64,000 bases of DNA from Puccinellia tenuiflora (taxonomy: Eukaryota; Streptophyta; Magnoliopsida; Poales; Poaceae), in contig QRDG01000031.1 in the NCBI GenBank assembly GCA_012064385.1, positions 286,857 to 350,856 of the forward strand. Reading direction: 5' to 3'. A program made the translations under genes and the position numbers. How positions within the stretch are numbered: position 1 is the stretch's first letter; each line of letters opens with the position of its first letter. Of the stretch, positions 25,434 to 37,649 are shown one piece after another. Below the pieces are notes generated by a model. That model did no database searches. It saw only the letters and a list, made by a program, of their open reading frames with translations, and was not told the DNA's origin.

Positions 25434-26723
25434 TGAAAAGTATCTGCCAAATATAAAATATTATTTTGGCAACTGGTCTTTCTTAATTTAGCAACCACGG
25501 TATATAGGACTGATTCTAACAAGAATACGTGCCCCACCAAACAATTCTATACGGCGCATGTCTGGCCCTATAGGGGCGGAGGGACTAACAACTACATGCA
25601 TGTATGTAATCTTTTATAAATCCGGAACTTCAAAATTATTTATCTTTTAAACCGTTAATCGAATTGACGATACGTTTTCACCGTTAGGTCCGGCTCGACG
25701 AGTACTTTAAAACAAGATCCCATCTTTATATATTTTGACGAAGTTTTTTTTTTAACGTCGGTCTCCATGTTATAATATCAGAGTTGCCATGCTACTGGTT
25801 AACAGTAACCATTCAAATAACACACAGTTACCAAATAAACTTTACATATTTTTCTCTCGTAGCAATGGTCTACACTTTTACTGAGTGAGTATGTGTTCCA
25901 ATCTAAACACGTAAAACATGATATTAACATTAGGAAAGACTTACGTTGCTGAGTAGCGAAGTTCAAAAAATCTGGTAACCATTCGATTTTAACCTGGTGA
26001 CTAACATGGCAATACCATGGTGATCAAGTGAATATGATCTGATAACTAGGATCGAAAAAATATTATCAAAATATATCAACATGGGATCTATTTTCGAAGA
26101 TCTCGGTGCGACAAAGCTAACTGTGAAAACGAATCCGGGCTTTGACTTACGATTCAAGAGATAAAGCATTTTAAAGTTTGAAAACCAAAAAAGAAGTTCA
26201 CGTGGTGGGTGCATGCATAGCTCAATTAGCATATTTCAGTCGTGCCTATGGAAGTCTAATGTAGGGCACTTCCCTAGTTAGCACGGTCCTTTATTGAAAC
26301 ATAGAAACATGTGATTTAGTTTTGTAGCTCTCATTGATATGAATTTCACGGTGAAGATGGGTCGGTGATGGCATTAACGGTTTAGTAGATAAATTATTTT
26401 GAATATTTGGAACTTTTCCTTTAATATGATGATATCAACACATTTCTATTGTAAGACTAATTAGGGCACGTGCCAAGTTAGATTAGTCATTGATTAATAA
26501 CTAGATTATATTAAATATAGGTGTATCTAATTCTTATTTGATTAAGAATTATCTTAATTTTCATTCAAATGATGTCACCACTGATGGCCGTGGTGGTGCC
26601 TGAAATTCACTAATGTCGAATGTCAGATTTTTCACCCCAAGAGGAAGGTGATGATGTAGCACAGCAGCAAAATTCTCTCAGTTAAACCAAGGTTTGTAGA
26701 ACCAGAAGGTCTTTGGAGATCAC
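25434..26723. other. Intergenic AT-rich DNA, no gene seen
   Basis: No coding or structural RNA feature can be supported here. Confidence 0.5.
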
Positions 26724-27702
26724 TGATACATGTCAAACGTATCTATAATTTTTGAGTGATCCATGCTAATTTTGTGATGTTGTCACATGTTTCTATTATC
26801 ATATCACATCATTTTTATGCATTTTGTTGGACTAACCTATTGACAATATGCCCAGTGCCAGTTCCATGTTTTTTGCTGTTTTTCTATTTCAGAAATTTAC
26901 TTCTGGAAATATTCTCGGAATTGGACGAAAATTTACGGAGATTTTTTATGCGAAATAAGACACCCGAAGACCAAAGGGGAGCCTGAGGGGCCACCCACAG
27001 GGCACAGGCGCCCCCCTGCCGCGGCCCCCCTGGACCCGCGGGTGTGGCCCGCCCATGCCCGTGGGGCACCCCCTCGGCCCCCTCCGACGCCTATAAATTG
27101 ACATTAAACCAAAAAACGTCGGGGCGGCCATTATTTTTCAGAGATGTCATCCCGAGGCGCCGTCACCTCAAACCCTAATTCGGGGGTGATTCTGAAGCAA
27201 ATCTCGGCACTCTGCCGGAGGGGAGATCGATCCCCGAGGGCTCTTCATCGCCATGCCTTCCTCCGGGATGATTTGTGAGTAGTCCCACCTTGGACCTTGG
27301 GTCCATGGCAGTAGCTAGATGGTAGTCTCTCTCTCTTGTGCTTCATGTCTTAGAATCTTGTGAGCTGCCTAACATGATCAAGATCGATTATTGTAATGCT
27401 ATGTGATGTGTTTGCTGGGATCCGATGGATTATAAAGTTATGATCAGATTGTGCATGATTCTTATATGTTGATTTATGTTCTTGCATGCTCTCCGATGTG
27501 CGTAGTTACTTTGGCCAAGTGATTGTGTGTATCTCCAAGAGAGAGTATTATGCTAGATAGTGGGTTCATGCCCCCTTTTGTTCCTGGGCACGAGTGACAG
27601 AAACGTCTAGGGGCGAGGGTGTGCTGTTGCTACTAAGGGTAAAATAGCGGTGTTAAAGTCTAGTTTGATATTAGTATTGCTTACTTCATGCACTTTAAGT
27701 AA
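26724..27702 (+). repeat. Truncated Gypsy LTR (Athila-clade type)
   Basis: It starts TGATACATGTCAAACGTATC, the degenerate form of the TGATACGTC(T/G)C(A/C)AACGTATC start of several Triticeae Gypsy LTRs. A GC-rich island (about 26975-27090) is followed by TATA-like CCTATAAATT at 27090-27100. Similarity to that LTR type ends near 27702, where GC-rich unrelated sequence begins. It differs too much from the LTR at 36240 to be its partner. Confidence 0.6.
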
Positions 27703-28380
27703 TCGGCCCGGGCCGGCCGCAATCGGCGCAGCCGTCCTCTTCCTTTCCGGCAATGGCCGCGCCTCACCGAGCTCCTCGCCGCCGTCTCCGTCCATCTCCG
27801 GCCTCGCCATCCACGGAGTCGCGTTCCTAGTGAGCTTGCGAGCCTCCTAGACCTCTCCTTCCTCTCCATTTCCCCTTTGGGTTCCTCTCCCTCCTAGCGC
27901 CGCCGCCGGCCGCTACGGGTCGCCGTCCTCCGCGTCGCTCCGGTGACCAGTACATAGCGTCATCGCCGTAGAATAGATGCTGATGTTCCGCGCGTCGAAT
28001 GCGCACGCTAGAACCTCCCCGCGCGCTCCCCGTCGCTGGATCCGTGCGCGTCGTCGCCGCGGTCACCGCACGCGCGCGCCGGTCGTGACCTCTCCCGGGT
28101 CAACTGACATGAGCAGTAGTACCGGTTGAAGTACCGCCGTTAGTACCGGTTAATAATTTTCAGTTCTGTATGTTTTCGGTTATAACCGGAAGTAGCTCCG
28201 GCAGTAGCACCGGAAGTACCGCTAAACCGGTACTACCGTGCCCTTCACCGGAAGTACCGGCTAGGAATTTTCGGTACTGGACCTTTGTGTTTTTAGCCGG
28301 AAGTACTACCGGAAGTACCTACGTTACCGGAACTACCGGTCATCTCACCGAAAGTACCGGCTAGTTTTGATACTAGTTTG
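27703..28380. repeat. GC-rich segment with a cluster of ACCGG(A)AGTACC motifs
   Basis: Between about 28118 and 28368 the motifs AGTACCGG, CCGGAAGTACC and CCGGTACTACC recur more than ten times in both orientations. The preceding 27703-28090 is CpG-rich without a convincing gene. It is probably part of a repeat element, but I cannot place it. Confidence 0.4.
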
Positions 28381-30561
28381 AGTTTTTCATAACTAAATAA
28401 ATACTAAGTCAAATCTTGCAAATATTATATCAAATTGATTAGCAATTCAAATGCTATCAAACCCTGCTAATATCAAATCATGACCACAAACTTTTCTTTG
28501 ATGTTATTCTTTAATTGGTTAAAAGAATTAAATTCAAATAATCGTTTAATTTACCAATTGTTCATCGATGCTTGGAAAATTACCAATAAGGTACCAAAAC
28601 TATCAGAAGTACAATACCTAGCTAATCATGTCATGTTCATACATATCTAAGCCACTCCTTAGCAATGTAATAATTTATAAGCAATGTGGACATTAATTTA
28701 AATATGGGGTTGCTTCCGAATACTTGTACTAATTATTTGGCACTCCATTTAATATTGTTAGTTAAATTATATGATGATACCATTGCATAAAATTGACATG
28801 TCATCATGATTGAGCATTGCACCTTGTCTTCGTGTTATTTATTTGTTCTTCTATTATTATTTGGGTATCGATATATTCAGGAGTCGAGGGTTCCCCTACC
28901 TACCCCGACGAGCCGTACTACACGCCCCGACAGCAAGGCAAGAGATAACCTAACCTTTTTGGCATATATCATCCTATTGTTTTGTACAAATATTTTATCC
29001 ACCATAATATTGCACTCGATTCCAATGTCAACTTTTGCTCAAATTATAGAGTATCCTATGTTATGCATTGTCCCCTGAACCATCACATGTTTTCCCTCCT
29101 ATGAACCATAGGTTTGATGTGTTGGCCTGAGATAAAGATATAATTGTAGTATATATATATGCTTAGCTGTGCTTAGCCATGCTTAGTCGAATGCTTTATT
29201 GTCCGGTGGTTTAATTCCATAATTATTGATGTTGATGGAATGTTCGGGCATGGTGGTTACTTGTGGTACTTATTTTAAATTGCTTAAAAGGCTTGGATGA
29301 GTTGCCATCGGGGATGGTGTTTTGCCTCATTCTTGCCCCTAGGTGCGAGTTCTTGTCTCTAGAACCAAGGTTTGAGCGTGCTGCCATTGGTGGGGGTATG
29401 GGCTCCTTACTAACTGAATAACTTGTGCGGGCGTATCCAAGGGTCCTCTAGATTTGTGCTTTCCATTTGCGGGTGCGTTGCAGGTGGACGAAGGCGCGAT
29501 GAAGAGGGTGTGTGTGGTGTTAGGGTGTGGCGATGGGGGCAGGGGCTGAAATAGCCTGGATAAACTTGTCATGTTGCCACAGATGACTCTTGGATAGTCT
29601 CACGCGAGGTAAAGGTTTAACCGCGCCCACTTGCCAGCTTTCCCCGGAAGAGAGCTAACTAGGCGAGCCGGACAGTACCAATGGGTAAATTAGTACACCC
29701 CTGAAGGGTTTAATCTTTTCGAAAAGCCGTGTCCACGGTTATGGACGCCTTGGGAACGGATTACGATATCATAGAAAACCTTAATCTTAACTAAAATTTG
29801 GCAGCTAGAGGTTGCAACTCAACGTGTGGTAAAGGTTCATTTCCTCGAGGGTGATTCGAGGGGGTGCCTTGTGGAGATGAGTGATGAGAACTGGTTACTA
29901 TGGGTTCGATGAGAACCGAAGTTAAAGGTTTACTATCTTACCCCTTTATGAAAAACATTCTGAGTAGTCGATGCCATGAGTCATTATGTCTTTTGAAAAG
30001 GAAAACTAGCTTTATGCAAATTAGCTACTATACAGCTTTAGAGCCACCGTCATCATTGGGCCTATATCGCCCTACTAAACTTGCGAGTACGTCGTACTCA
30101 GTCTCTCCTTGCTGCTTATTATTTGTTTCAGAGGAGGAGGACACCGAGCAGACAGGTGGGTTCTTTGTGGACGTCGACGAGTAGTTTTGGGTTCCCAGGT
30201 GGCACCTTGGGACGTCGTGGAACAAGCTGGCTGGGTTATGTTTATTTGCAGGCCTCTCAGGCCGTATTTTGGATCTTGTTGTTAGACAACATATTTGGCT
30301 TCTGCATGTTGTAATGATGGGTCTGTGACCTCTTGTGTAATTTGTATCTTTCTCATATATGAGTTGCTATATGATCTCTTTGAGTCGTAGAGTTTGTGAT
30401 GTGCCAGTTGTTCCACAAGTCTTGATCTCCTTATTATACATTGATAGCTATGCCAGTGTTTATGGCACGATCGAGGTGTTGCGCGGGAGCGGTAATTCCA
30501 TGCCCTTCGATTGTGTAGCATAGCCTGTGGGTTACATTGCCTCTCTGTATAATTCCGGGGT
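28381..30561 (+). repeat. 5'-truncated Gypsy LTR ending GGGGCGCTACA
   Basis: AT-rich sequence passes into a segment with the phrases usual in Triticeae Gypsy LTRs (CTACCCCGACGAGCC-like, GTACTCAGTCTCTCC, CAGAGGAGGAGGACACCGAG) and ends CCGGGGTCGGGGCGCTACA at 30543-30561. No matching TGTAGCGCCCC start exists to the left, so the 5' end is lost. The left limit is approximate. Confidence 0.45.
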
Positions 30562-32771
30562 CGGGGCGCTACACTCTCACATATGCATTAAAGATGATGA
30601 TTTTAATTTCTCTGTTGATCTTTCACTCATATCTAATGTTGAATATGATCCTTTTTGTGGAACTAAGGATGACAATGTTGTAGGACACATGAATAAATTA
30701 GCTTCGCTTAGCCTTCTATTTTCTGATGATAAAAAGATACAGCGTTACTATTTAGTAAAGCTGTTTCCTTTCTCATCAAAAGATGATGCCAAAGTGTGGT
30801 ATAATGCTTTACCTTATGGATCCATAAAAAGTCCTCATGAATTGCTTGATGTTTTCTTTGCAAAATATTTTCCCGCTCACATGCAGCATGAGGCTTTGCA
30901 GAGCATTTTTAATTTCATACAATTGGAGGATGAGCATCTCCCTAAAGCTTGGGGGAGATTCGGATCATTACTCAGGGCTCGTCCAGGGCATGATATTCCG
31001 AAGAATGAACTCTTTGATATATTTTATAATGGACTAACTGTTGAATCTAGAACATACCTAGATAGCTTTGCTGTTTGTGTTTTCAGGAAAAGGACTGTAG
31101 ATGAAGCTGAAGAACTAATGGCTAAGATTGCTAAAAATCATGATGAATGGAGCATTACTGAACCTCCTCCATTACCAACTCCGAAGAAAAGGGGAGTGCT
31201 CTTCCTAAACCCAGAAGATATGCAAGAAGCCAAAAGATCTATTAAGGAAAAAGGTATTAGAGCTGAAGATGTGAAGAATTTACCTCCAATTGAAACTCTA
31301 TGTGAGCCTACCACTCACCCACCTATGGTAGAGGTACACTCTCTTCATAATTTTACTGTTAATGATATTCCTTATAGTAAGCCTCCTAGTCAGTGTTTGG
31401 ATTAATTTGATAACTTTATTGTTAAACAAACTCATTTTAATATGCAAATTCAAGAACAATTAAATGATAACACCCTGGTTATTAAAAATTTGCATTCTGT
31501 CTTGGATAAAACTGCTAATGATGTCAAAGGTCTTGTTAAGCATTTTCATATGGTCCAAACTCAACTTGAACAAATTACTAAAGTGCAAAAAGACTTGCTT
31601 GCTGGAATTCCTACACATAGTAATAAACAAACTTGTGGTGTTTTAACTAGAGGAGGTATCTCTACTCAAGATCCTCTTTATCCTGAGGGACATCCTAAAA
31701 GAATTGAACAAGAATCTCAACTGGTTGAAAATAATATTACTAGTTCCCCTAAAAAGAAAAAGAAAAAGAAGAAACATAAAGAATTAGGAGAAGCTAGTAA
31801 TATGGAAATTGATAAAGAACCTACAAGTAATAATCCTAATGTTGTCTCTAATTCGGATGCTGAAACTGAAAGTGGTAATGAGCATGATAATGATACTAAT
31901 GAACCTGAAGAACTGGAGGAGGAGACTGCACCACCTGTTGGTAAAAAACATGGTAAAGAGAGTGAGCCATGGGCGCAAAAACCCATGCATTTTCCATCTA
32001 AATCTCAGAAGGCTAAAGAAGAAGAACACTATAATAAATTCTGTGAATGGATGAAGCCCCTCTTTTTGCAAATTCCTTTGACAGATGCTATTAAGTTGCC
32101 TCCCTATTCAAAATATATGAAAGACATTGTTACTAATAAAAGAAAAATCCCTAATGAAGAAATCTCCACTATGCTTGCTAATTACTCTTTCCATGGTAAG
32201 ATTCCTAAAAAGCTTGGTGATCCAGGTATACCTACTATTCCTTGCTCCATTAAAAATAATTATGTTAGAACTGCTTTATGTGATCTTGGTGCAAGAGTTA
32301 GTGTTATGCCATTTTCTCTTTATAAGAGACTTTTATTAGATAAGCTTATTCCCACTGATATTTCCCTACAAATGGTTGATAAGTCCACTGTTGTGCCTAT
32401 TGGTATCTGTGAGGATGTTCCTGTTAAAGTTGCTAACTGTTTAATCCTAACTGACTTCGTGGTATTGGAAATTCCCGAAGATGATAATATGTCTATTATT
32501 CTTGGGAGACCTTTTCTTAATACTTCAGGGGCTGTTATTGATTGCAATAAAGGAAAAAGTTACTTTTAACGTTGATGATAAAGAACACACGGTGTACTTT
32601 CCAAAGAAGATCAATACCCAAATTGGTTTGAACTCCATTGAGAATATTGAATCCATCAAGATTGGAACTATTGATTGTCCTATTCATACACATTCAAGAA
32701 AATATGAAACTCTCATGATTGGGACAATTCCTATTCAATATGAGGTAACTGGATTGTCTATTGAATATTGA
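30562..32771 (+). pseudogene. Gypsy gag-protease, broken by one stop and one frameshift
   Basis: The gag domain is clear, with RYYLVKLFPFSSKDDAKVWY and FFAKYFPA, the core of plant Retrotrans_gag. One TAA at about 31404 splits it from the second half, which has a Lys run, an acidic linker and an aspartic-protease region. The protease shows the catalytic loop as DLGA rather than the usual D(T/S)GA, the flap region, and the ILGRPFLNT motif. A one-base expansion of an A run near 32552 shifts the frame just after the protease. The reading then continues in the next frame to a stop at 32771, with no RT following. Confidence 0.75.
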
Positions 32772-32979
32772 ATAATTTATGACAAATAAATTTTGTGTGG
32801 TAGCAAGACTTGATTAACCTTGATAACAAACCAACTTTAGCAACATAAAGATATCAAGATTCATTAAATTTTCTTCTATTGACTACTCGTCCTCTAGTTT
32901 TCTGTAACTTTTATTTTTGCTTAGTTTGTCCTTTTTAAATAGCATTATCCTGTTTTATTAGCTTATTTTGATCTCATTT

Positions 32980-33320
32980 AAGTTCCTCTGTAAAAGTTTT
33001 CGAAAAATTCCAGAAAAATTACATGAATTTTATTATTTTTAAAGAGACACAGGAGTGCTTGGGGCTGACCTGGGGGACACCCCAGGGGCACAGGCGGGTC
33101 CCACCCACAGGTGAGACCTTGGCCGCGGCCAAGGGCCGCCTGTGCCCCCTGGAGGGCCCCACCAGGTGAGCTGCCTCCCACACACTCCCTCTCTCTCGAA
33201 AAATCACTCCCCCATTGCTCAAACCCGAGTTTTTGCTCTTGAGTGCTAGGATTTTCAATCTCTTTGCTCAGCCCATTGTTTTTGCTGAAATTTGGAGCAA
33301 ATCCTCTCCGGTATGTGACT
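32980..33320 (+). promoter_or_regulatory. Internal LTR/U3-like module upstream of the Athila ORF
   Basis: CGAAAAATTCCAGAAAAATTAC, followed by a GC-rich palindromic island (33065-33165, with CAGGCGGGTCCCACC and GGCCGCGGCC), matches the layout and wording of the U3 in the element's own LTR at about 36390-36545. It sits between the protease and the second ORF. Its role as an internal promoter is my inference. Confidence 0.45.
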
Positions 33321-33508
33321 CCTTCACTCCTCCAATTAGAATCTTGAATGTTTTTGTATAAGTTGAGTATTTTGCTGTTGTTTATGACTTTGAGTATGAA
33401 CTTGCATGCTTGATTTGTGACTTGTTAGATGGATTTGATGCATGTACTAGTTGATATTGAGTTGTAGGAATAGTCTAATGCACTTCCTATATTTTATTTT
33501 CAAGTTTT

Positions 33509-34401
33509 ATGAGGTTTGTTGAAAATTTTCATAAAAGGAAGAACATGCCTAAGTTCAATTTTGGTGGGATCTTTAAGAAGAAGGAGCCCTCTTCTCATCG
33601 AGAAACGAGAGGGTCAAGTTCTAATGCACCAATGAGGTCTTCATATAATGAAGATTTGGAGCCACTTGGTGTTATTGTGCTTGCTCGAGAGACAGATGTG
33701 CATTCATCGGTATACCCATGTTATGAATTTCTACAAGCTGCAGGGCTTTAGGAGTGAGGAACTCAGGGCTCATAGGCAAGATGAACCCGCAGCCCCAGTA
33801 CCTCAAGGAGCTCTATGCCGGAATCTGTCATGATGATTGGAGAGACTCTACGCGTGCAAAATTTGGGAGCATTCAGTTTCCAGCTGTGAGGTATTTGGGC
33901 TATGTCATTGCTCGTTGTATCCTTCCCCGGGATAACACGAGTAACATGTCTAGTCCTGATCTTCCTATTCTTGCCGCTGCAATTAATCATGATGATTCCT
34001 ATAATATTGGTGCTCTTATTGCTCGTCACCTTAGCACTAACAAAATTAGAGGAACTATTTATGGAGGTATTATTGCTTCAATCATGCTTACTACTGCCAT
34101 GCTTCCTCCTAGAGAGGATGATCTAGAGTTAGATTTTATTAGGATTAATCTTGCTGCAATGAAAACTCACCACTATGCCACTTATGATTCCACTTTGGAG
34201 AACTTGCAGTATAGATTGTTATTTGGTTTTGATTTGGATAATCCTCGCTTTGTGAGATTGCCTGCTCCTGTTTTGTTTAACTCTGCTGCTAAGGACGGAT
34301 ACTCGTTTCCTGAGGAGGTGCTGGATGAGTACCTCACACCACTAGCCCCTGAGGAGGAGCCACAAGACTCGCAGTGGCAGCCACAGACGGGCGCCAACTA
34401 G
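33509..34401 (+). pseudogene. Athila ORF1-like (env-position) protein, frameshifted
   Basis: The first frame begins MRFVENFHKRKNMPKFNFGG at 33509 and stops at 33749-33751. The reading resumes in another frame and runs to TAG 34399-34401. The second part contains VRYLGYVIARCILPRDNTSN and INHDDSYNIGALIARHL, the conserved core of the ATHILA ORF-1 family as known from Triticeae Gypsy elements, and ends in an acidic Pro/Gln tail. The function is not known for the family. At least one frameshift marks it as degenerate. Confidence 0.65.
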
Positions 34402-36225
34402 GACGTGCCGCCACCGTGGTAGATGGATCCCACTTAGGCCAAAAGCCTAAGCTTGGGGGAGTACGTATTTCTCACCGACATCTTTTTATTTCGTTCACTC
34501 AACTATCATATGTCGGTGTCTTCGTTATTCCTTTGTATATTCACTAGTTTTCTTTCTGCTTTCTTTTCGCTCTTTTCAATTTGCTCAGTCGCCTTAGTTA
34601 TTCTTTTTGTTTATTAATCAAAAACCCAAAAAGATTTCCTCTTTGTTTGCCTCTTCTTTCTCNTTCCATATCTTTCGGTTGTGCAAGCGTCTATGCAATA
34701 ATGATGATATTTGGCGATGCGGATTTGATGAGGAAATTCGGTATGAACTCTATTTGTTTTCATTTTTGTACAGATGCTTATCCTCATGCTCATGTTTTAG
34801 TTTGCTATGGTAGAATGTTGCGTAGATGATATTACTTAGTTTTTATGGATACCTATGCTTAGCCTCAACTTGTTAAGAGTGGATAATTTGCCATGTAGAC
34901 GTGAGCATGTTTTGCATTGTTTATAACATGGTATGGTGAAGTGAGATCCTCCTCCAAAAGATTTATTTGGATTGACTTGGCAAATGTTCACACATAGAAA
35001 AGACTAAAAATAAAGTCTGTTAAGCCTTGACGGTTTATTGTGCTTAGAATTGTAGTATCACTCTTATGCTTTATTCATTGATTGATTTTGTCGCAAAGCA
35101 TGATTATGACAGTAGTGCTCTTGATCGGTCGCTCCCGAGTCTTTTGCTAGCCTCCATTTGCACTGGGTGTAATTGTCCATCCGTGCATCCATTTTCCTTA
35201 AGCCAAAGTATTCCATTTGAGTCCACTATATCTTCCTACATATGGTATTTCACCGCCGTTCCAAGTAAATTTGTCATGTGCTACTTTTAAATCATTCAAA
35301 AAATGCTTCTTTTTATGTCTCTGTTTTTAGCTCATGAGGAAGCAGTAGAGGGCTAGATATAACTTGTGACAAGCAAGGTCATTTCCCCCTTTTCACCCGG
35401 TGTTGATGGATTACGTCTTCACTTGAATCAACCCGAGAGCAGCTTAAGCAAAATATAAATATAACTCACCATTCTCCTCCGCGCAATGCAAAATCTGAGA
35501 ATCAGCTCAAACATTGGACAGTGATGAAACCAAGGAGAAAGAGGAGCGTACTCGCTCCTCTAAAAAACCAGCTGCTCTCACAAGTCTAAAAGCCTTGCTT
35601 GTTATGAGGGACTAGATAGCCTCTCTATTGTGAAATCGTTGACGAAAGCATGCATCTCTCAAAACTGTTTTACTTCTGCTTATAAAAATAAAAAGCTCTA
35701 GCACATGATTAATCCATGCTTCCCTCTGCGAAGGGCCTTTCTTTTATATATTTATGTTGAGTCGTCATCCTTCTTTGAGCACCATCTTATAGAGCATTGC
35801 TGTCATTCTGAGTATAACGTGCTTTGTCCCAAAATTTTAATGATTGGAGCATGTTTGAGATACTTCTCAATTCTGATAACTTTACATCTAGTCACCGTTT
35901 AATGTCTCAAGAGGTGCCCGGCATTTATGTTTTTCCCCACAAAAGGGGCAAGCGAGAGATCACTTTACCATGCCTAGTTATATGCATTGCATCGGTGCTA
36001 TTTGTTTGCATGTTTAAATTATTACTTGTTAGCATATTGTGAGTTTTGCATAAGTCTCCATGATTGCTTTAGTTCTATTGTTTTTGTAACTTCTCTCTTG
36101 TGCTTATTAAAATACTGATCATGGTTTAAACTTCTATGCTCTAAATGAAGCAAATGTGTTTGTCAAAGTTTTTTTTTATCGCATCCAGTTTGTCAACTGA
36201 ATTGCTTGAGGACAAGCAATAAGCT
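34402..36225 (+). other. Non-coding 3' region of the Athila-type element
   Basis: AT-rich, without coding potential. A second purine-tract copy sits at its start (34449-34461). Base 34663 is an unresolved N. Confidence 0.6.
34449..34461 (+). promoter_or_regulatory. Internal duplicate of the polypurine tract
   Basis: AAGCTTGGGGGAG is identical to the 13 bases at 36226-36238 just before the 3' LTR, 1777 bp downstream. Confidence 0.6.
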
Positions 36226-36239
36226 AAGCTTGGGGGAGC
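36226..36239 (+). promoter_or_regulatory. Polypurine tract of the Athila-type element
   Basis: AAGCTTGGGGGAGC directly precedes TGATACGTCGCAAACG, the LTR start at 36240. Confidence 0.75.
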
Positions 36240-37635
36240 TGATACGTCGCAAACGTATCTACTTTTCCAAACACTTTGCTATTGTTTTGCCTCTGATTAT
36301 TAATGAATTTGTTTGGAACTAACCCGAACAGACGCTGTTTTCAGCAGCATTGCATTTGGTGTCTTTCTTTTGTGCAGGGTTCAGAAGTTCGCGGAAAATT
36401 TCAGAAAAATTATAAAAAGTATTTTTTAGAGAAAGAGCCACGGAGCCAGAAGACCACGAGGGGGCCACCCTAGGAGCAGGGGCGGGTCCCACCTGCGGGT
36501 GGGGTCCAGGCCGCGGCAGGAGGCCGCCCCTGCCCCTGGGACCTCGCCTCTTGGCCCCCCTTCGCTTATAAGCCCCCTTTCGACCTAAAAACGCGAGCCC
36601 CCGAACATTTTTTCCAGAAACCTTACGGAGCTCTGCCGCCATCACGAACCCTAAATTCGGGGTCCAGGATCGCTGTTCCGGCACCCTACCGGAGTGGAGA
36701 TCGCCGCCATCGTCACCACCAACGCCTCTCCATCAACCATCCATGTCGTCCCCCTCCATGTGTGAGTAGTTCCCTGCTGTAGGCAAGGGGGTGGAAGGGA
36801 TTGAATAAGATTGCTCATGTAATTCGATGCCAAATTGTTAGGGCACGATGCCTAGTATCCTCTATTTGTGTTAATCATCGTTGGTGCAACTAGTTATGCT
36901 TAATACTTGTCAGTTTGGGCCCGGGTGCCATGTTTTTAGATCTGAACACTTATGTTTGCAATGAGTATAATTGTTGTTTGGATCCTATCTACTAGTTGTA
37001 TGCACTTGTTGTCAACCGGAACCGGAGACCCCGAGTGACAGAAACGGGGACATCGATGGGAATGGTTGGCAACTCGAGGGTTACATGTATTCATTGTGTG
37101 TTAATGCTTTGATCCGGTGTTCTATTAAAAGGAACACCTTAATTGCCATTTGTTCCTTAATTGGCCCGGCTGAAACCGGATGGCAGGACAAAAGATGTCG
37201 TGCAAGTTCTTATTGTAAGCACGTACTGCTAAATTAGGAATACATTCTTATGACTGTTTGATACTTGGATGCTATTTATATATTTATTTGCTTCGTGCTT
37301 AGTTATGTTCATTTCATGAGCTATCTTATTCATGCAACGCCCGTCTATCTGTCCCTATGCCTACGGTGTTTTAATCCCGCTGTTTACAATCATTACTTTT
37401 ACCGTTATCATTGTTGTCTTTATTTTACTACTGTTGTTACTATTCTACTGCTACCATCAAATCATTGTTACTACTGATAAATTGCTTCGAGAGAAATTCT
37501 TTTCAGGTGTGGTTGAATTGACAACTCAACTGCTAAGGCTTATAAATTTCTTTGGCTCCCCTTGTGTCGAATCAATAAATTAGGGTCAAACTACCCGCGA
37601 AGACTGTTGCAATCCCCTACACTTGTGGGCCATCA
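36240..37635 (+). repeat. 3' LTR of the Athila-type element
   Basis: It runs from TGATACGTCGC to CTTGTGGGCCATCA, 1396 bp. It holds a GC-rich palindromic island (36455-36545) and a TATA-like CTTATAAGC at about 36564. The end CTTGTGGG(T/C)CATCA is the same as that of the solo LTR at 55879-57348, so both belong to the same clade. Confidence 0.75.
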
Positions 37636-37649
37636 CAGGTTCAACATAA

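Larger units (their letters stand above)
30562..37635 (+). mobile_element. Athila-type Ty3/Gypsy element, 5'-truncated, lacking reverse transcriptase and integrase
   Basis: The order is gag and protease frames (30562-32771), a spacer with LTR-like sequence (32980-33320), an Athila ORF1-like frame (33509-34401), about 1.8 kb of non-coding sequence, a purine tract and a 3' LTR (36240-37635). I see no RT, RNase H or integrase motif, so the copy depended on a partner for replication. Its 5' LTR and primer site are missing, and gag abuts an unrelated LTR end at 30561/30562. Family assignment beyond Athila clade is not made. Confidence 0.7.

Noticed and set aside
26724..37635. Treating 26724-27702 and 36240-37635 as the two LTRs of one element
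   Set aside because: They share only the start motif and general layout. The sequence between their GC islands and ends does not match closely enough, and unrelated LTR material lies between them.
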